The notes under the pieces are model-generated. The model did no database searches and was not told where the DNA came from. It was given only the letters and a program-made list of their open reading frames with translations. Below, piece after piece: positions 27,535-35,343 of a stretch of 64,000 bases of DNA (position 1 is the stretch's first letter; every line of letters starts with the position of its first letter). The stretch spans positions 1,240,001-1,304,000 of the forward strand of contig NZ_AP022620.1 of assembly GCF_010731855.1 (NCBI RefSeq). Direction: 5' to 3'. The position numbers and the translations under genes were made by a program. This DNA is from Mycolicibacterium anyangense (GTDB taxonomy: Bacteria; Actinomycetota; Actinomycetes; Mycobacteriales; Mycobacteriaceae).

Positions 27535-28991
27535 TGCTCCTCCTCGACAACGGTCTTCGCAATGGCGATCGCATCGGCGGGATCGGCCAGTGTCGGGTTG
27601 GCGTCAATCATCGCCAATTCAGTGCTCACATCAAGGCTTCGGGTCACCGCCACGTAGACCAGGCCGGAGACCAGCATGCCCACGACGAAGGCGATGTCGA
27701 CCTGGCCCATGGCCTCGGCGGCCGGGCCCACGAAGAACGGCAGATCGACGAACGGGATCTCGGCGAGCACACCGGCGGTGAAGGCGGTGAGCCCGCGCCA
27801 CGACCACGCCCCATAGATGCCCATGGGGGTGAACAGGTCGGCGATGACGTAGTGGCCACGCCGGACGAAGAAGTAGTCGGTCAGGTTGACCGCGGTCCAC
27901 GGGGCCAGCAGGTACAGCATGATCAGCAGCGTGGTGTTGAGAGCGGCGGTCGCGTTCGTCAACGCCAGGCTCATCGCCAGCCACGCGACGGCCAGCACCG
28001 CGATCGTCATCACCCGCAGCTGCCGGGTCGGGGTGACCGGCTTGAGCGAATCGATGGCGGTGATCACCGTCAGCATGCCGCTGTAGGCGTTGAGACCCAT
28101 GGTGGCGACCAGGACCAGCGTGGCCACCACGGCCAGCACCGCACCGAGGTAGGGCACCACGTCGTTGCCGGTGGTGTTGATACCCGAGAGCGCGTCGCTG
28201 GCCCCCAGGTAGGTGGCCATCCACGCGCCCAGCGGGATGAGCCAGGCCGGTGAGGCCGACGCCCCGAGGAACACCGACGCGATGATCGAGGACGGCTTGG
28301 TGTCGCGGGGGAGGTAGCGGCTGTAGTCCGAGACGTACGGGGCGTAGGTGATGTTGTAGGAGGCCGCCACACTGAACTGCACCAGGAACGCGACGAGGCT
28401 GAAACCGCCTGTGGCAGCGGTTGTTCCGGTCACCGAGCCGGACACGACGCCGAGGGTGAGTACCACCCACAGGGGCAGGGAGAGCCAGAACAGGATGCGG
28501 AAGGTGCGGTGCAGCAGGTCGTGCCCGTAGATGGCCAGCAGTGCGGCGGCGACCGTAATGACGACGGCGACGACGACGGTGTTCCAGCCGAAGATCGACT
28601 CGAGGCCGGACTTGATGATCACCGTGTCGACGACGTTGAAGCCGACGAAGGTGAACAGCGTCCCGATCAAGGGCAGCAGCACGCCGCGGTAGCCGAACTG
28701 GGCTCGTGACTGGATCATCTGCGGCAGTCCCAGCACCGGGCCCTGGGTGGCATGGAACGCCATGAAGATGGTGCCGAAGGCGATGCCCGCCAAGCCGGCC
28801 ACGATCGTCCACGCCAGCGACAGTCCGAGACTGGGGCCGACGAAGCCCAGTGCCAGCGTGAACGGCTGGAAGTTGCCGACGAACCAGAACGGGCCCTGAT
28901 GGCCGACCTTGCCGTGCCGCTCGTCGTCGGGGACGTAGTCGATGGACCGGGTTTCGATCAGCGTCGTGGCGCGGGATGCGGGAGCGGTCAC
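27531..28991 (-). CDS. NCS1-family permease (cytosine/purine/allantoin type)
   Basis: The 486-aa protein has about 12 membrane helices and NCS1 features: an early [18 protein letters not shown], the [18 protein letters not shown] loop and [13 protein letters not shown] 28991 is chosen because CGGAGGAATC lies directly upstream. NCS1 carriers import nucleobases, hydantoins, allantoin or thiamine with protons or sodium. Coupling to a ureohydrolase suggests that a guanidino- or ureido-containing compound is imported here. It is divergent from pucR, with an inverted repeat between. Confidence 0.88.
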   Translation of the reverse strand: MTAPASRATTLIETRSIDYVPDDERHGKVGHQGPFWFVGNFQPFTLALGFVGPSLGLSLAWTIVAGLAGIAFGTIFMAFHATQGPVLGLPQMIQSRAQFGYRGVLLPLIGTLFTFVGFNVVDTVIIKSGLESIFGWNTVVVAVVITVAAALLAIYGHDLLHRTFRILFWLSLPLWVVLTLGVVSGSVTGTTAATGGFSLVAFLVQFSVAASYNITYAPYVSDYSRYLPRDTKPSSIIASVFLGASASPAWLIPLGAWMATYLGASDALSGINTTGNDVVPYLGAVLAVVATLVLVATMGLNAYSGMLTVITAIDSLKPVTPTRQLRVMTIAVLAVAWLAMSLALTNATAALNTTLLIMLYLLAPWTAVNLTDYFFVRRGHYVIADLFTPMGIYGAWSWRGLTAFTAGVLAEIPFVDLPFFVGPAAEAMGQVDIAFVVGMLVSGLVYVAVTRSLDVSTELAMIDANPTLADPADAIAIAKTVVEEEQ

Positions 28992-29004
28992 GATTCCTCC
29001 GAGG

Positions 29005-29028
29005 GGTGTCACAGTAGTGCGTAACACC
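29005..29028. promoter_or_regulatory. Candidate PucR operator
   Basis: GGTGTCAC (29005-29012) and GTAACACC (29021-29028) form an inverted repeat with 7 of 8 matching positions and an 8-bp spacer. It lies 13 bp upstream of the permease start and 86 bp upstream of pucR, in the only space between the divergent genes. Confidence 0.5.
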
Positions 29029-29113
29029 ATCCGCTGCTGTTGTGCCTGGCACCATGGCAGAAGTGTTCAAACCATCTATTACGGTTGGACAATATGTACA
29101 TCAGGACCATGGC

Positions 29114-30592
29114 GTGCTGACGGTCGCGGACGTCGCGTCCGAGCCGAGCCTGAACCTGCAGGTGTTGGTCGAGGGAGACCTGACCAGGGCCGTGACGTCG
29201 GCGCATGTCTCGGAACTTGCCGCGCCGGCTGACTGGCTGCGGGGCGGGGAGCTGCTCATGACGGTGGGGCTGCTGCTACCCATGCGTCGCGCGGAATGCC
29301 GCGCCTATCTGTCGGAGTGCGCGTCGGCCGGGGTGGCGGCGGTCGCCCTCGGACTCGGTCACGGGCTGCCCTACCAACGCTGCCCGCGGCCGATGATCGA
29401 GGCCGCCCGCGAGTGTGGCGTCACGCTGATGACCGTGCCCGACGAGACGCCGTTCATCGCCGTCACCAAGTGGGTGTTCGAGACCATCGCGCGCCAGGAG
29501 CGCCAGGAACTGCAGACCGCGCTGGAGATCAATCGCTCGCTGACGGCGGTGGCGACCAGCTCCGCGCCGCTCTCGGCGCTACTGTCGGCGTGGTCGCAGG
29601 CCAGTATCACGCCGTGTGTGGTCTGCGATGCCGGCGGCAGGGTCATCGGCCAGACTCCCGCGACCAATCCCGCTGTGGTGGATGCGGCCGTCGCGGCCAT
29701 CGACTCCGCGCGCCAGTCGGGTGCGGGCTGGTCGGTGATCGAGGGTTTCGAGGTGCACGCGGTCGGCGCCCGTGATCCGCTGGCCTTCATCGCACTCGGT
29801 GCCGACATGGATCTGCGGTCGCGCAGCTCGTCGACGGTGCTGGTCTCGCTGATCGCCGTGGACATCGAGCGGCGCAACCTCTCCGGCCAAGCCGAGCGCA
29901 ACCGACGCGCGCAGGTGCTGGCCCAGCTGCTGCGGCCCGGCCTCAAACGGGAGCGCGCGCTGGCCCTGGCGGCGACCGTCGGTCTGGACACCGGCCCCTG
30001 TCAGGCGGCCGTCGTCACCGCCACCGACGCCGAATCGCTGGCCTTCCGTGTGCAGGCGAGCCTGCCGGACTGCCTGGTGCTGGTGCGCGGCGAGACCGTG
30101 GAGATCGTCCATACCGACCTGGACGCGCTCGTGGCGACACTGACCACCCACGCGCCTGGCCTAGCCTGTGGCATCGGCGCTCCGACGGATGCCGATGCGC
30201 TCGCCGTTTCGGCGATGCAGGCCAGATCCCTGGTGCCCGTCAGCGCCCGGTTGGGACGGATCGTCACGGCCAGCGAGGGTGAGACGGTGTCGTTGTTGCT
30301 GGCGTTGGGGGAGCCCGACGCGGTGCGCGGATTCGCCGATGCTGTGCTGGCGCCCCTGGACGCACTGGATCCCCGGGAACGGCTCGAACTGCTGCGCACA
30401 CTGGAACAGTGGTTGCGGGTGAACGGCGCGTGGGATCCGGCTGCGGCGCGACTGTCGTTGCACCGCAACACGGTTCGCAACAGGATCGAACGTGTCGCGA
30501 CGCTGACGGGGCGTCGTCTCGACGACGGTGAGGACCGGATGGAACTCTGGCTGGCACTCAAAGCGCGCTCAGCGGTTAGCCTGCAGAAGTGA
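29114..30592 (+). CDS. PucR-family transcriptional regulator
   Basis: This 492-aa regulator has the PucR N-terminal domain (LTVADVASEPSLNLQVLVEG, about 1-125), a central GGDEF-like region and a C-terminal helix-turn-helix (RLSLHRNTVRNRIERVATLTG). GTG 29114 is preferred to the upstream GTG 29042 because CAGGA lies 7 nt before it, the usual family start (LTVAD) follows, and the intervening DNA is AT-rich with promoter-like ATTACGGTTGGACAATATG. PucR proteins control purine, allantoin and amine catabolism. It overlaps the nitrilase gene by 4 nt (GTGA) and probably regulates both flanking units. Confidence 0.88.
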   Translation: MLTVADVASEPSLNLQVLVEGDLTRAVTSAHVSELAAPADWLRGGELLMTVGLLLPMRRAECRAYLSECASAGVAAVALGLGHGLPYQRCPRPMIEAARECGVTLMTVPDETPFIAVTKWVFETIARQERQELQTALEINRSLTAVATSSAPLSALLSAWSQASITPCVVCDAGGRVIGQTPATNPAVVDAAVAAIDSARQSGAGWSVIEGFEVHAVGARDPLAFIALGADMDLRSRSSSTVLVSLIAVDIERRNLSGQAERNRRAQVLAQLLRPGLKRERALALAATVGLDTGPCQAAVVTATDAESLAFRVQASLPDCLVLVRGETVEIVHTDLDALVATLTTHAPGLACGIGAPTDADALAVSAMQARSLVPVSARLGRIVTASEGETVSLLLALGEPDAVRGFADAVLAPLDALDPRERLELLRTLEQWLRVNGAWDPAAARLSLHRNTVRNRIERVATLTGRRLDDGEDRMELWLALKARSAVSLQK

Positions 30593-31386
30593 GCCGCATC
30601 GCCTGTGCCCAGATCGCACCGTCCGTCGGGGAGCTTGACGCCAACCTCGAGCTGTCGACCGCGGCGGTGGCCGCTGCGGTGTCGGCCGGGGCCGACATCG
30701 TGGTCCTGCCGGAGCTGGCCACCTCGGGTTATATGTTCGCCGACGCCGAGGAGGCCAGGTCGGCGGCGCTGCGCCCGGATGCCGCCGCCTTCGACGCCTG
30801 GCGCTCGGCCGCCGGCGATGCCGTGGTCATCGGTGGATTCTGCGAGCTGGGTGAGGACGGCCTGCTGTACAACAGCGCACTGGTGGTCGAGCGCGACGGT
30901 GTGATCGCGAGTTATCGCAAGACGCATCTGTGGGATCGCGAGAAACTGATCTTCACACCCGGGGATGCGTTACCTCCGGTGCTCTCGACGCGGCATGGCG
31001 TGATCGCCGTGATGGTCTGTTACGACCTGGAATTCGCGGAGCTGACTCGGCGGGCTGCCCTGGATGGCGCGGAAGTGATTGCTGCGCCGGTGAATTGGCC
31101 GCTGTTTCCCCGGCCGGAGGGCGAGCGGCCAGGTGAGGTGATCACCGCGATGTCGACGGCTCGGACCAACAAGGTCGCCGTGGCGGTGTGTGACCGGGCC
31201 GGGGTGGAGCGTGGGCAGCCATGGACCGAGGGAACCGCGATCGTCGATCCCGACGGCTGGGTGGCGGCCGTCGCGGGCGCGGGCCCCGGGTTGGCGATCG
31301 CCGATGTCGATCTGCGGCTGACCCACGACAAGACGCTGACCGAGCACGTGCACCTGTTCGACGACCGGCGCGTCGACCTGTACTGA
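30589..31386 (+). CDS. Nitrilase-superfamily amidohydrolase
   Basis: The 265-aa protein carries the Glu-Lys-Cys triad of the carbon-nitrogen hydrolase superfamily: E42 (VVLPELATSGY), K111 (SYRKTHLWDREK) and C144 (VMVCYDLEFAEL). Such enzymes hydrolyse linear amides or carbamoyl amines to acid plus ammonia. Coupled behind pucR and across from a ureohydrolase, it could act on 4-guanidinobutyramide or N-carbamoyl compounds; omega-amidase activity is the main alternative. GTG 30589 overlaps the pucR stop. Confidence 0.9.
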   Translation: MSRIACAQIAPSVGELDANLELSTAAVAAAVSAGADIVVLPELATSGYMFADAEEARSAALRPDAAAFDAWRSAAGDAVVIGGFCELGEDGLLYNSALVVERDGVIASYRKTHLWDREKLIFTPGDALPPVLSTRHGVIAVMVCYDLEFAELTRRAALDGAEVIAAPVNWPLFPRPEGERPGEVITAMSTARTNKVAVAVCDRAGVERGQPWTEGTAIVDPDGWVAAVAGAGPGLAIADVDLRLTHDKTLTEHVHLFDDRRVDLY

Positions 31387-31419
31387 CCAGCCAGAAACCG
31401 AGGCTCGCACGGGCTAGCG

Positions 31420-32577
31420 TCAGGCGGGCGGATCCCAGCGCAGGACATCGACGGACATCGCCGCCGGGAACGGCGTGGTGCTGTTGGGTGCTCCCGCCCA
31501 GGGGCCGCCGACGGCGAGGTTGATGATCGCGGCCATCGGGCGGTTGTAGACCCACTTCGAACCCGGGCTCAACGAGGCCGGGGTGAAAGTGCCCAGCGTC
31601 TGGTCGTCCACACCGACGGTGATCTCGTCGACGAGGTGTCTGACCCAGTAGTTGTGGTAATCCGTCGATAGGTCAGGCAGGTTCGCGGTGATCTGCGCCT
31701 GCTGGGTGGCGGTGCTGCCGTCGATGGGGCCGTGCAGGGTGGAGTAGACGGTGGTGGTGGTGCTCGGCAGTTCGAGTACGTCGAGCTCTCCGGACTGCGG
31801 CCAGGGTGTGGTGTCCTCGTCGGCGCCCTTGAGCCAGAAGGCCGGCCAAAGCCCTTGCCCCTTAGGCACTTTGATGCGGGCGGTGATGGTGCCGTAGCCC
31901 ATGCTCATCTTGTTCTTGGTGTCCACCCAGCCCGATGAGTAGCCGTTCTTGGTCTTGGTGGCCTGGATGAGCAGATGACCCTGACCATCGAGCGTGGCGT
32001 TCTTCGTCGCGTAGTTCTCGACACCGGGATCCCAGCCGGTGCCGGTCTTGACCGTCCAGATCGAGTTGTTCGGCGCTGCTCCGGCGCTGCCGAGGAACTC
32101 GTCGCCGACCGCTCCCGTGGTCGCCATGACGGTGTCGATGTAGAGATTGCGCTGGCACTTGCTGTTCTGGTCGTAGTTGTTGGAGTAACCGATGGCGAGC
32201 GTGTGTGCGCCGGACGGGATGGCACCGGTGAAGGTGTAGTCCGACCAGGTGGTGCTGTTGACGAAGACGGTGGTGATCGCGGTGCCGTCGATCGAAACGG
32301 TCATATTGGGTCCGCCGGAACACAACGAGGCCTTGGCCCGAATGATCAGGCCGCTGGACAGGGGGAGCGTCACGGCGGCCGATGCGGTGCCGTTGGAGGT
32401 CAGCGCCAGAGCGGAGCCGCCCGAGGCGGTGGTGTCGGTGACCTTGCCACCGGCGCTGGCCGGTGACACGGTCATGGATTCGGCCTCGAACGAGGTGTTG
32501 GCGGCCAACGCGGGTGGGGCGGGAGAGGCGAGGGCGGCAACCATGACGCTCGCAGCGGTAAGGCGCAGGTAGCGCAC
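31420..32577 (-). CDS. Secreted GH16 beta-glucanase with N-terminal carbohydrate-binding domain
   Basis: The 385-aa protein starts at GTG 32577; GGAG lies 6 nt upstream, while the nearby ATG 32589 has no ribosome site. After a signal peptide (cleavage near ALAA, residue 26) comes a beta-rich domain at about 28-152 (SFEAESMTVSPASAGG, SSGLIIRAKASLCSGGPNMT) resembling calcium-dependent xylan-binding modules. The GH16 catalytic domain follows (about 158-385) with E264, D266 and E269 in GELDVLE. The catalytic part resembles the enzyme at 1917-2687. It converges with the nitrilase gene and is probably an extracellular polysaccharide-degrading enzyme. Confidence 0.88.
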   Translation of the reverse strand: MRYLRLTAASVMVAALASPAPPALAANTSFEAESMTVSPASAGGKVTDTTASGGSALALTSNGTASAAVTLPLSSGLIIRAKASLCSGGPNMTVSIDGTAITTVFVNSTTWSDYTFTGAIPSGAHTLAIGYSNNYDQNSKCQRNLYIDTVMATTGAVGDEFLGSAGAAPNNSIWTVKTGTGWDPGVENYATKNATLDGQGHLLIQATKTKNGYSSGWVDTKNKMSMGYGTITARIKVPKGQGLWPAFWLKGADEDTTPWPQSGELDVLELPSTTTTVYSTLHGPIDGSTATQQAQITANLPDLSTDYHNYWVRHLVDEITVGVDDQTLGTFTPASLSPGSKWVYNRPMAAIINLAVGGPWAGAPNSTTPFPAAMSVDVLRWDPPA

Positions 32578-32592
32578 GGTGCACTCCATCGA

Positions 32593-32622
32593 CGCAGGGG
32601 AATCACGACAGCTTTCCCTGCG
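32593..32622 (-). promoter_or_regulatory. Hairpin upstream of the second GH16 gene
   Basis: CGCAGGG (32593-32599) pairs with CCCTGCG (32616-32622). It lies 16 bp before the GTG start and could be an operator or 5' leader hairpin. Confidence 0.35.
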
Positions 32623-32747
32623 GCCCCGTCAATTAACAGATGCCGCAATCATCACTTTGGTAACAATCGCCTGATTGAGGCAACTTTGCCCTGCATAACG
32701 CGATGCTGGGATACGTTCGAGGTGTCCGCCTCACGATGGGAAGCGCT

Positions 32748-33014
32748 ATGAGGTCTGATCGGCTGACTCGTCAGATTGCTCTCTTTGCCGGGGGCGCCGC
32801 GATCATCGGGATGGGGGCGCTGACGGCCTGTAGCCCGAACGAGAAGGAAGCCCCGGCGACCAGCACCACGCCGTCATCGACATCGGCGCCGGCTGTGTCA
32901 CCCACCGAAAAGGCCGTGGGTCCCGGGGGCAACAACTCGTTCTCGCCGACCGTCAACCCGGCGCCGCCCGGACCGGTGTGCAAGGAAATCGTCGGCAACG
33001 ACTGCGTGCGCTAG
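32748..33014 (+). CDS. Small putative lipoprotein
   Basis: This 88-aa protein has a signal peptide (RLTRQIALFAGGAAIIGMGA) ending in the lipobox LTAC at C28. The mature part is a short Thr/Ser/Pro-rich linker followed by NSFSPTVNPAPPGPVCKE and a terminal Cys pair (C80 and C86 region, VCKEIVGNDC). ATG 32748 has GGGAAG 4 nt upstream; an in-frame ATG at 32736 is the alternative. It would be anchored on the outer face of the membrane after Lgt processing. Function is unknown. It is divergent from the GH16 gene. Confidence 0.65.
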   Translation: MRSDRLTRQIALFAGGAAIIGMGALTACSPNEKEAPATSTTPSSTSAPAVSPTEKAVGPGGNNSFSPTVNPAPPGPVCKEIVGNDCVR

Positions 33015-33047
33015 CTGAACGGCCGAAGCCGGGGGAGCTGGTCCTAC

Positions 33048-33124
33048 TGGTGCCCTCGGTGAGATTCGAACTCACACTGCACGGGTTTTGAATCCGTTTC
33101 CTCTGCCAGTTGGGATACGAGGGC
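33048..33124 (-). tRNA. tRNA-Leu, anticodon CAA, with short variable arm
   Basis: The minus strand reads GCCCTCG (33124-33118) as the 5' acceptor strand. The T arm is GTGAG-TTCGAAT-CTCAC, the 3' acceptor CGAGGGC, the discriminator A, and an encoded CCA (33050-33048). The anticodon loop TTCAAAA (33092-33086) gives anticodon CAA at 33090-33088 with U33 before it. Oddities are a class I variable loop of only about 5 nt where bacterial tRNA-Leu normally has a long arm, an A-C mismatch closing the anticodon loop, a C-A mismatch in the D stem and one extra base before the anticodon stem. A tRNA gene just upstream of pdtaR is, as I recall, annotated as Leu in other mycobacteria. Confidence 0.8.
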
Positions 33125-33238
33125 GCAGCCGCGGCGCGGCGGTTTTCCACCATAGTGGATGGCCGTGGGGGAGCAGCCAAGCGGCCCATGGTGCGCCCCG
33201 CGCTCGCTGTTTGGCCGCGGCCACGCGACAATAGCGTC

Positions 33239-33868
33239 ATGACCGGGTCCACCAACGACGCCGACGGCCGTCCCACCCACCGCGTCCTGATCGCCGAGGA
33301 CGAGGCGCTGATCAGGCTCGATCTCGCCGAAATGCTGCGTGAAGAGGGTTATGAGGTGGTCGGCGAGGCCGGCGACGGCCAGGAAGCCGTCGAGCTGGCC
33401 GAACAACTCCGCCCCGACCTGGTGATCATGGACGTCAAGATGCCGCGCCGCGACGGTATCGACGCCGCCGCCGAGATCGCCGCCAAGCGGATCGCCCCCA
33501 TCGTCGTGCTCACCGCCTTCAGCCAGCGCGACCTGGTGGAGAAGGCCCGTGACGCCGGCGCGATGGCCTACCTGGTCAAGCCGTTCTCGATCACCGATCT
33601 GATCCCGGCCATCGAGGTCGCCGTCAGCCGCTTCGCCGAGATCACCGAACTCGAACGCGAGGTGGCCAGCCTCTCCGACCGGCTGGAGACCCGCAAGCTC
33701 GTCGAGCGGGCCAAGGGGCTGCTGCAGAGCAAGCAGGGGATGAGCGAGCCGGAAGCCTTCAAGTGGATCCAGCGGGCCGCCATGGACCGCCGCACCACCA
33801 TGAAGCGGGTCGCCGAAGTGGTCCTGGAAACGCTCGACGCGCCCGGTGACGGTTCCTCGGAGAGCTGA
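33239..33868 (+). CDS. pdtaR: Response regulator with ANTAR RNA-binding domain (Rv1626-like)
   Basis: The 209-aa protein has a receiver domain with acidic pocket E20/D21, phospho-acceptor D65 (LVIMDVKMP), T92 and K114. A coiled-coil linker (ITELEREVASLSDRLETRKL) and an ANTAR domain follow (GLLQSKQGMSEPEAFKWIQR). In mycobacteria PdtaR is phosphorylated by PdtaS and acts by binding nascent RNA to prevent termination. ATG 33239 has no ribosome site and a GACAAT -10-like box 6 nt upstream, suggesting a leaderless transcript, so the longer upstream reading through the tRNA region is rejected. Confidence 0.93.
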   Translation: MTGSTNDADGRPTHRVLIAEDEALIRLDLAEMLREEGYEVVGEAGDGQEAVELAEQLRPDLVIMDVKMPRRDGIDAAAEIAAKRIAPIVVLTAFSQRDLVEKARDAGAMAYLVKPFSITDLIPAIEVAVSRFAEITELEREVASLSDRLETRKLVERAKGLLQSKQGMSEPEAFKWIQRAAMDRRTTMKRVAEVVLETLDAPGDGSSES

Positions 33869-33944
33869 CCGAGCCGACGCGCCGCGTTAACTCTGGGTTT
33901 CCCCGTCGGCCTGGTGACGGCGCGTAACCGTCTGACCGTGCCGT

Positions 33945-33960
33945 TTGCCGGTGGCGGCAA
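33945..33960. promoter_or_regulatory. Palindrome between pdtaR and the liv operon
   Basis: TTGCCG-gtgg-CGGCAA is a perfect 6-bp inverted repeat with 4-bp spacer, about 98 bp before the liv binding-protein start. It could be a pdtaR terminator stem (no T tract) or a liv operator. TATGTT at 34014-34019 is a possible liv -10 box. Confidence 0.35.
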
Positions 33961-34057
33961 TATGCTCGCAGCCAGCCGTTGTCCAAGAGCACGCGCTGCG
34001 GCCCAGCGTTGGCTATGTTCTACCCACCCGACGAAACTACTGACCCGGAGGTGAAAC

Positions 34058-35269
34058 GTGCGCTCTCGCACGACACGGAGTGCAATCGCCGCGAGTTCGG
34101 CTCTGCTGGTGGCGTTCGGCATTGCCGGCTGCAACCAGTCCAAGCCGAATGAGAACTCGTCGCAGAGTGATCTCAAGATCGTCGAGCAGGTTCAGATCGA
34201 CCAGAACGGTGCCGAGGTCAAGCCGGAAGCCGGCGCTGTCCCGGCCGATCCCGCCGGTGACGGCAAGGCCACCTGCCCGCCGGTGTCCATCGCGATGGCC
34301 GGTGCCCTCAACGGCCCCGACGCCGCCCTGGGCATCAACATCAAGAACGGCGTCCAGCTGGCCATCGACAAGCACAATGCCGCCAACCCCGGTTGCCAGG
34401 TCCAGCTGAAGCCCTTCGACACCGAGGGTGACCCGCAGAAGGCAACCGCGATCGCCCCGCAGATCGTCGACGACGCCTTCACCATCGGACTGGTCGGTCC
34501 CGCCTTCTCCGGCGAGACCAAGGCCACCGGTGCCGTCTTCGACCAGGCGGGTCTGGTGTCGGCGACCGCCTCGGCCACCAACGTCACGCTCTCCGAGCAG
34601 GGCTGGAAGACCTTCTTCCGCGGTCTTGCCAACGACGGCGTGCAGGGCCCCTCGGTGGCCAACTACCTGAAGAACACCCTCGGTGAGAAGAAGGTCTGCG
34701 TCGTCGACGACAGCACCGACTACGGCACCGGCCTGGCGCAGGCGGTCCGCGAGACCCTCGGCCCGGTGGCCGACTCGGCCTGCAACATCTCGGTCAAGAA
34801 GGGCGACAAGGACTTCTCGGCCGCAGTGACCCAGGTCAAGGGCCAGTCGCCGGATTCGGTGTTCTACAGCGGCTACTACGCCGAGGCGGCACCGTTCGTT
34901 CAGCAGCTGCGCGACGGCGGCTTCACCGGCAAGTTCGTCAGCGCCGACGGCACCAAGGATCCGGAGTTCGTCAAGCAGGCCGGCGCGGCGTCCAAGGACG
35001 CCATCCTGTCCTGCCCGTGCGGCCCGGCCACCGGAGCGTTCGCCGACGAGTACACCAAGAAGTTCGGTCAGGCTCCCGGCACCTACAGCACCGAGGGCTA
35101 CGACCTGGGCACGGTGCTGCTGAAGGGTATCGACGCCGGCAAGATCACCCGTCCGGACCTGCTCGAGTGGGTCAAGAACTACAACGGACAGGGTGTGGCC
35201 CGCAAGTACCAGTGGACCGATAAGGGTGAGCTGACCACGACCCTGATCTGGATCTACAAGGTTCAGTAG
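34058..35269 (+). CDS. Branched-chain amino-acid ABC transporter substrate-binding lipoprotein
   Basis: The 403-aa protein starts at GTG 34058 with GGAGG 6 nt upstream. The signal peptide ends at C25 (FGIAGC lipobox). The mature protein has the Leu/Ile/Val-binding fold with IAMAGALNGPDAALGINIKN, VGPAFSGETKATGAVFDQAG and the hinge region ESVFYSGYY-like segment SVFYSGYYAEAAPFVQQLRD. It should capture branched-chain or other aliphatic amino acids for the LivHMGF complex downstream. A strong hairpin separates it from livH, which would let it be made in excess. Confidence 0.92.
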   Translation: MRSRTTRSAIAASSALLVAFGIAGCNQSKPNENSSQSDLKIVEQVQIDQNGAEVKPEAGAVPADPAGDGKATCPPVSIAMAGALNGPDAALGINIKNGVQLAIDKHNAANPGCQVQLKPFDTEGDPQKATAIAPQIVDDAFTIGLVGPAFSGETKATGAVFDQAGLVSATASATNVTLSEQGWKTFFRGLANDGVQGPSVANYLKNTLGEKKVCVVDDSTDYGTGLAQAVRETLGPVADSACNISVKKGDKDFSAAVTQVKGQSPDSVFYSGYYAEAAPFVQQLRDGGFTGKFVSADGTKDPEFVKQAGAASKDAILSCPCGPATGAFADEYTKKFGQAPGTYSTEGYDLGTVLLKGIDAGKITRPDLLEWVKNYNGQGVARKYQWTDKGELTTTLIWIYKVQ

Positions 35270-35277
35270 GTGATTCG

Positions 35278-35317
35278 CGAGACGCGTCCGGGACCACTTG
35301 GCTCGGGCGCGTTCTCG
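35278..35317 (+). terminator. Strong hairpin between the liv binding protein and livH
   Basis: CGAGACGCGTCCGGG (35278-35292) pairs with CTCGGGCGCGTTCTCG (35302-35317) through 15 bp with two G-T pairs and one bulged T, around a 9-nt loop. TTG follows, with no long T tract. It probably attenuates transcription or protects the upstream message. Confidence 0.6.
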
Positions 35318-35343
35318 TTGAGCAGCAAGGAGTCGGCCCCAGG

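Noticed and set aside
29042..29113. pucR start at GTG 29042 or ATG 29054
   Set aside because: No ribosome site, AT-rich promoter-like DNA, and the family N-terminus begins at GTG 29114 after CAGGA.
33048..33124. Reading the tRNA anticodon as TCA (Sec or stop suppressor)
   Set aside because: That shift breaks the anticodon stem and removes U33; CAA keeps four of five stem pairs and U33.
33110..33238. Longer pdtaR starting at 33110
   Set aside because: The added part overlaps the tRNA gene and lacks receiver-domain similarity; ATG 33239 gives the usual length.
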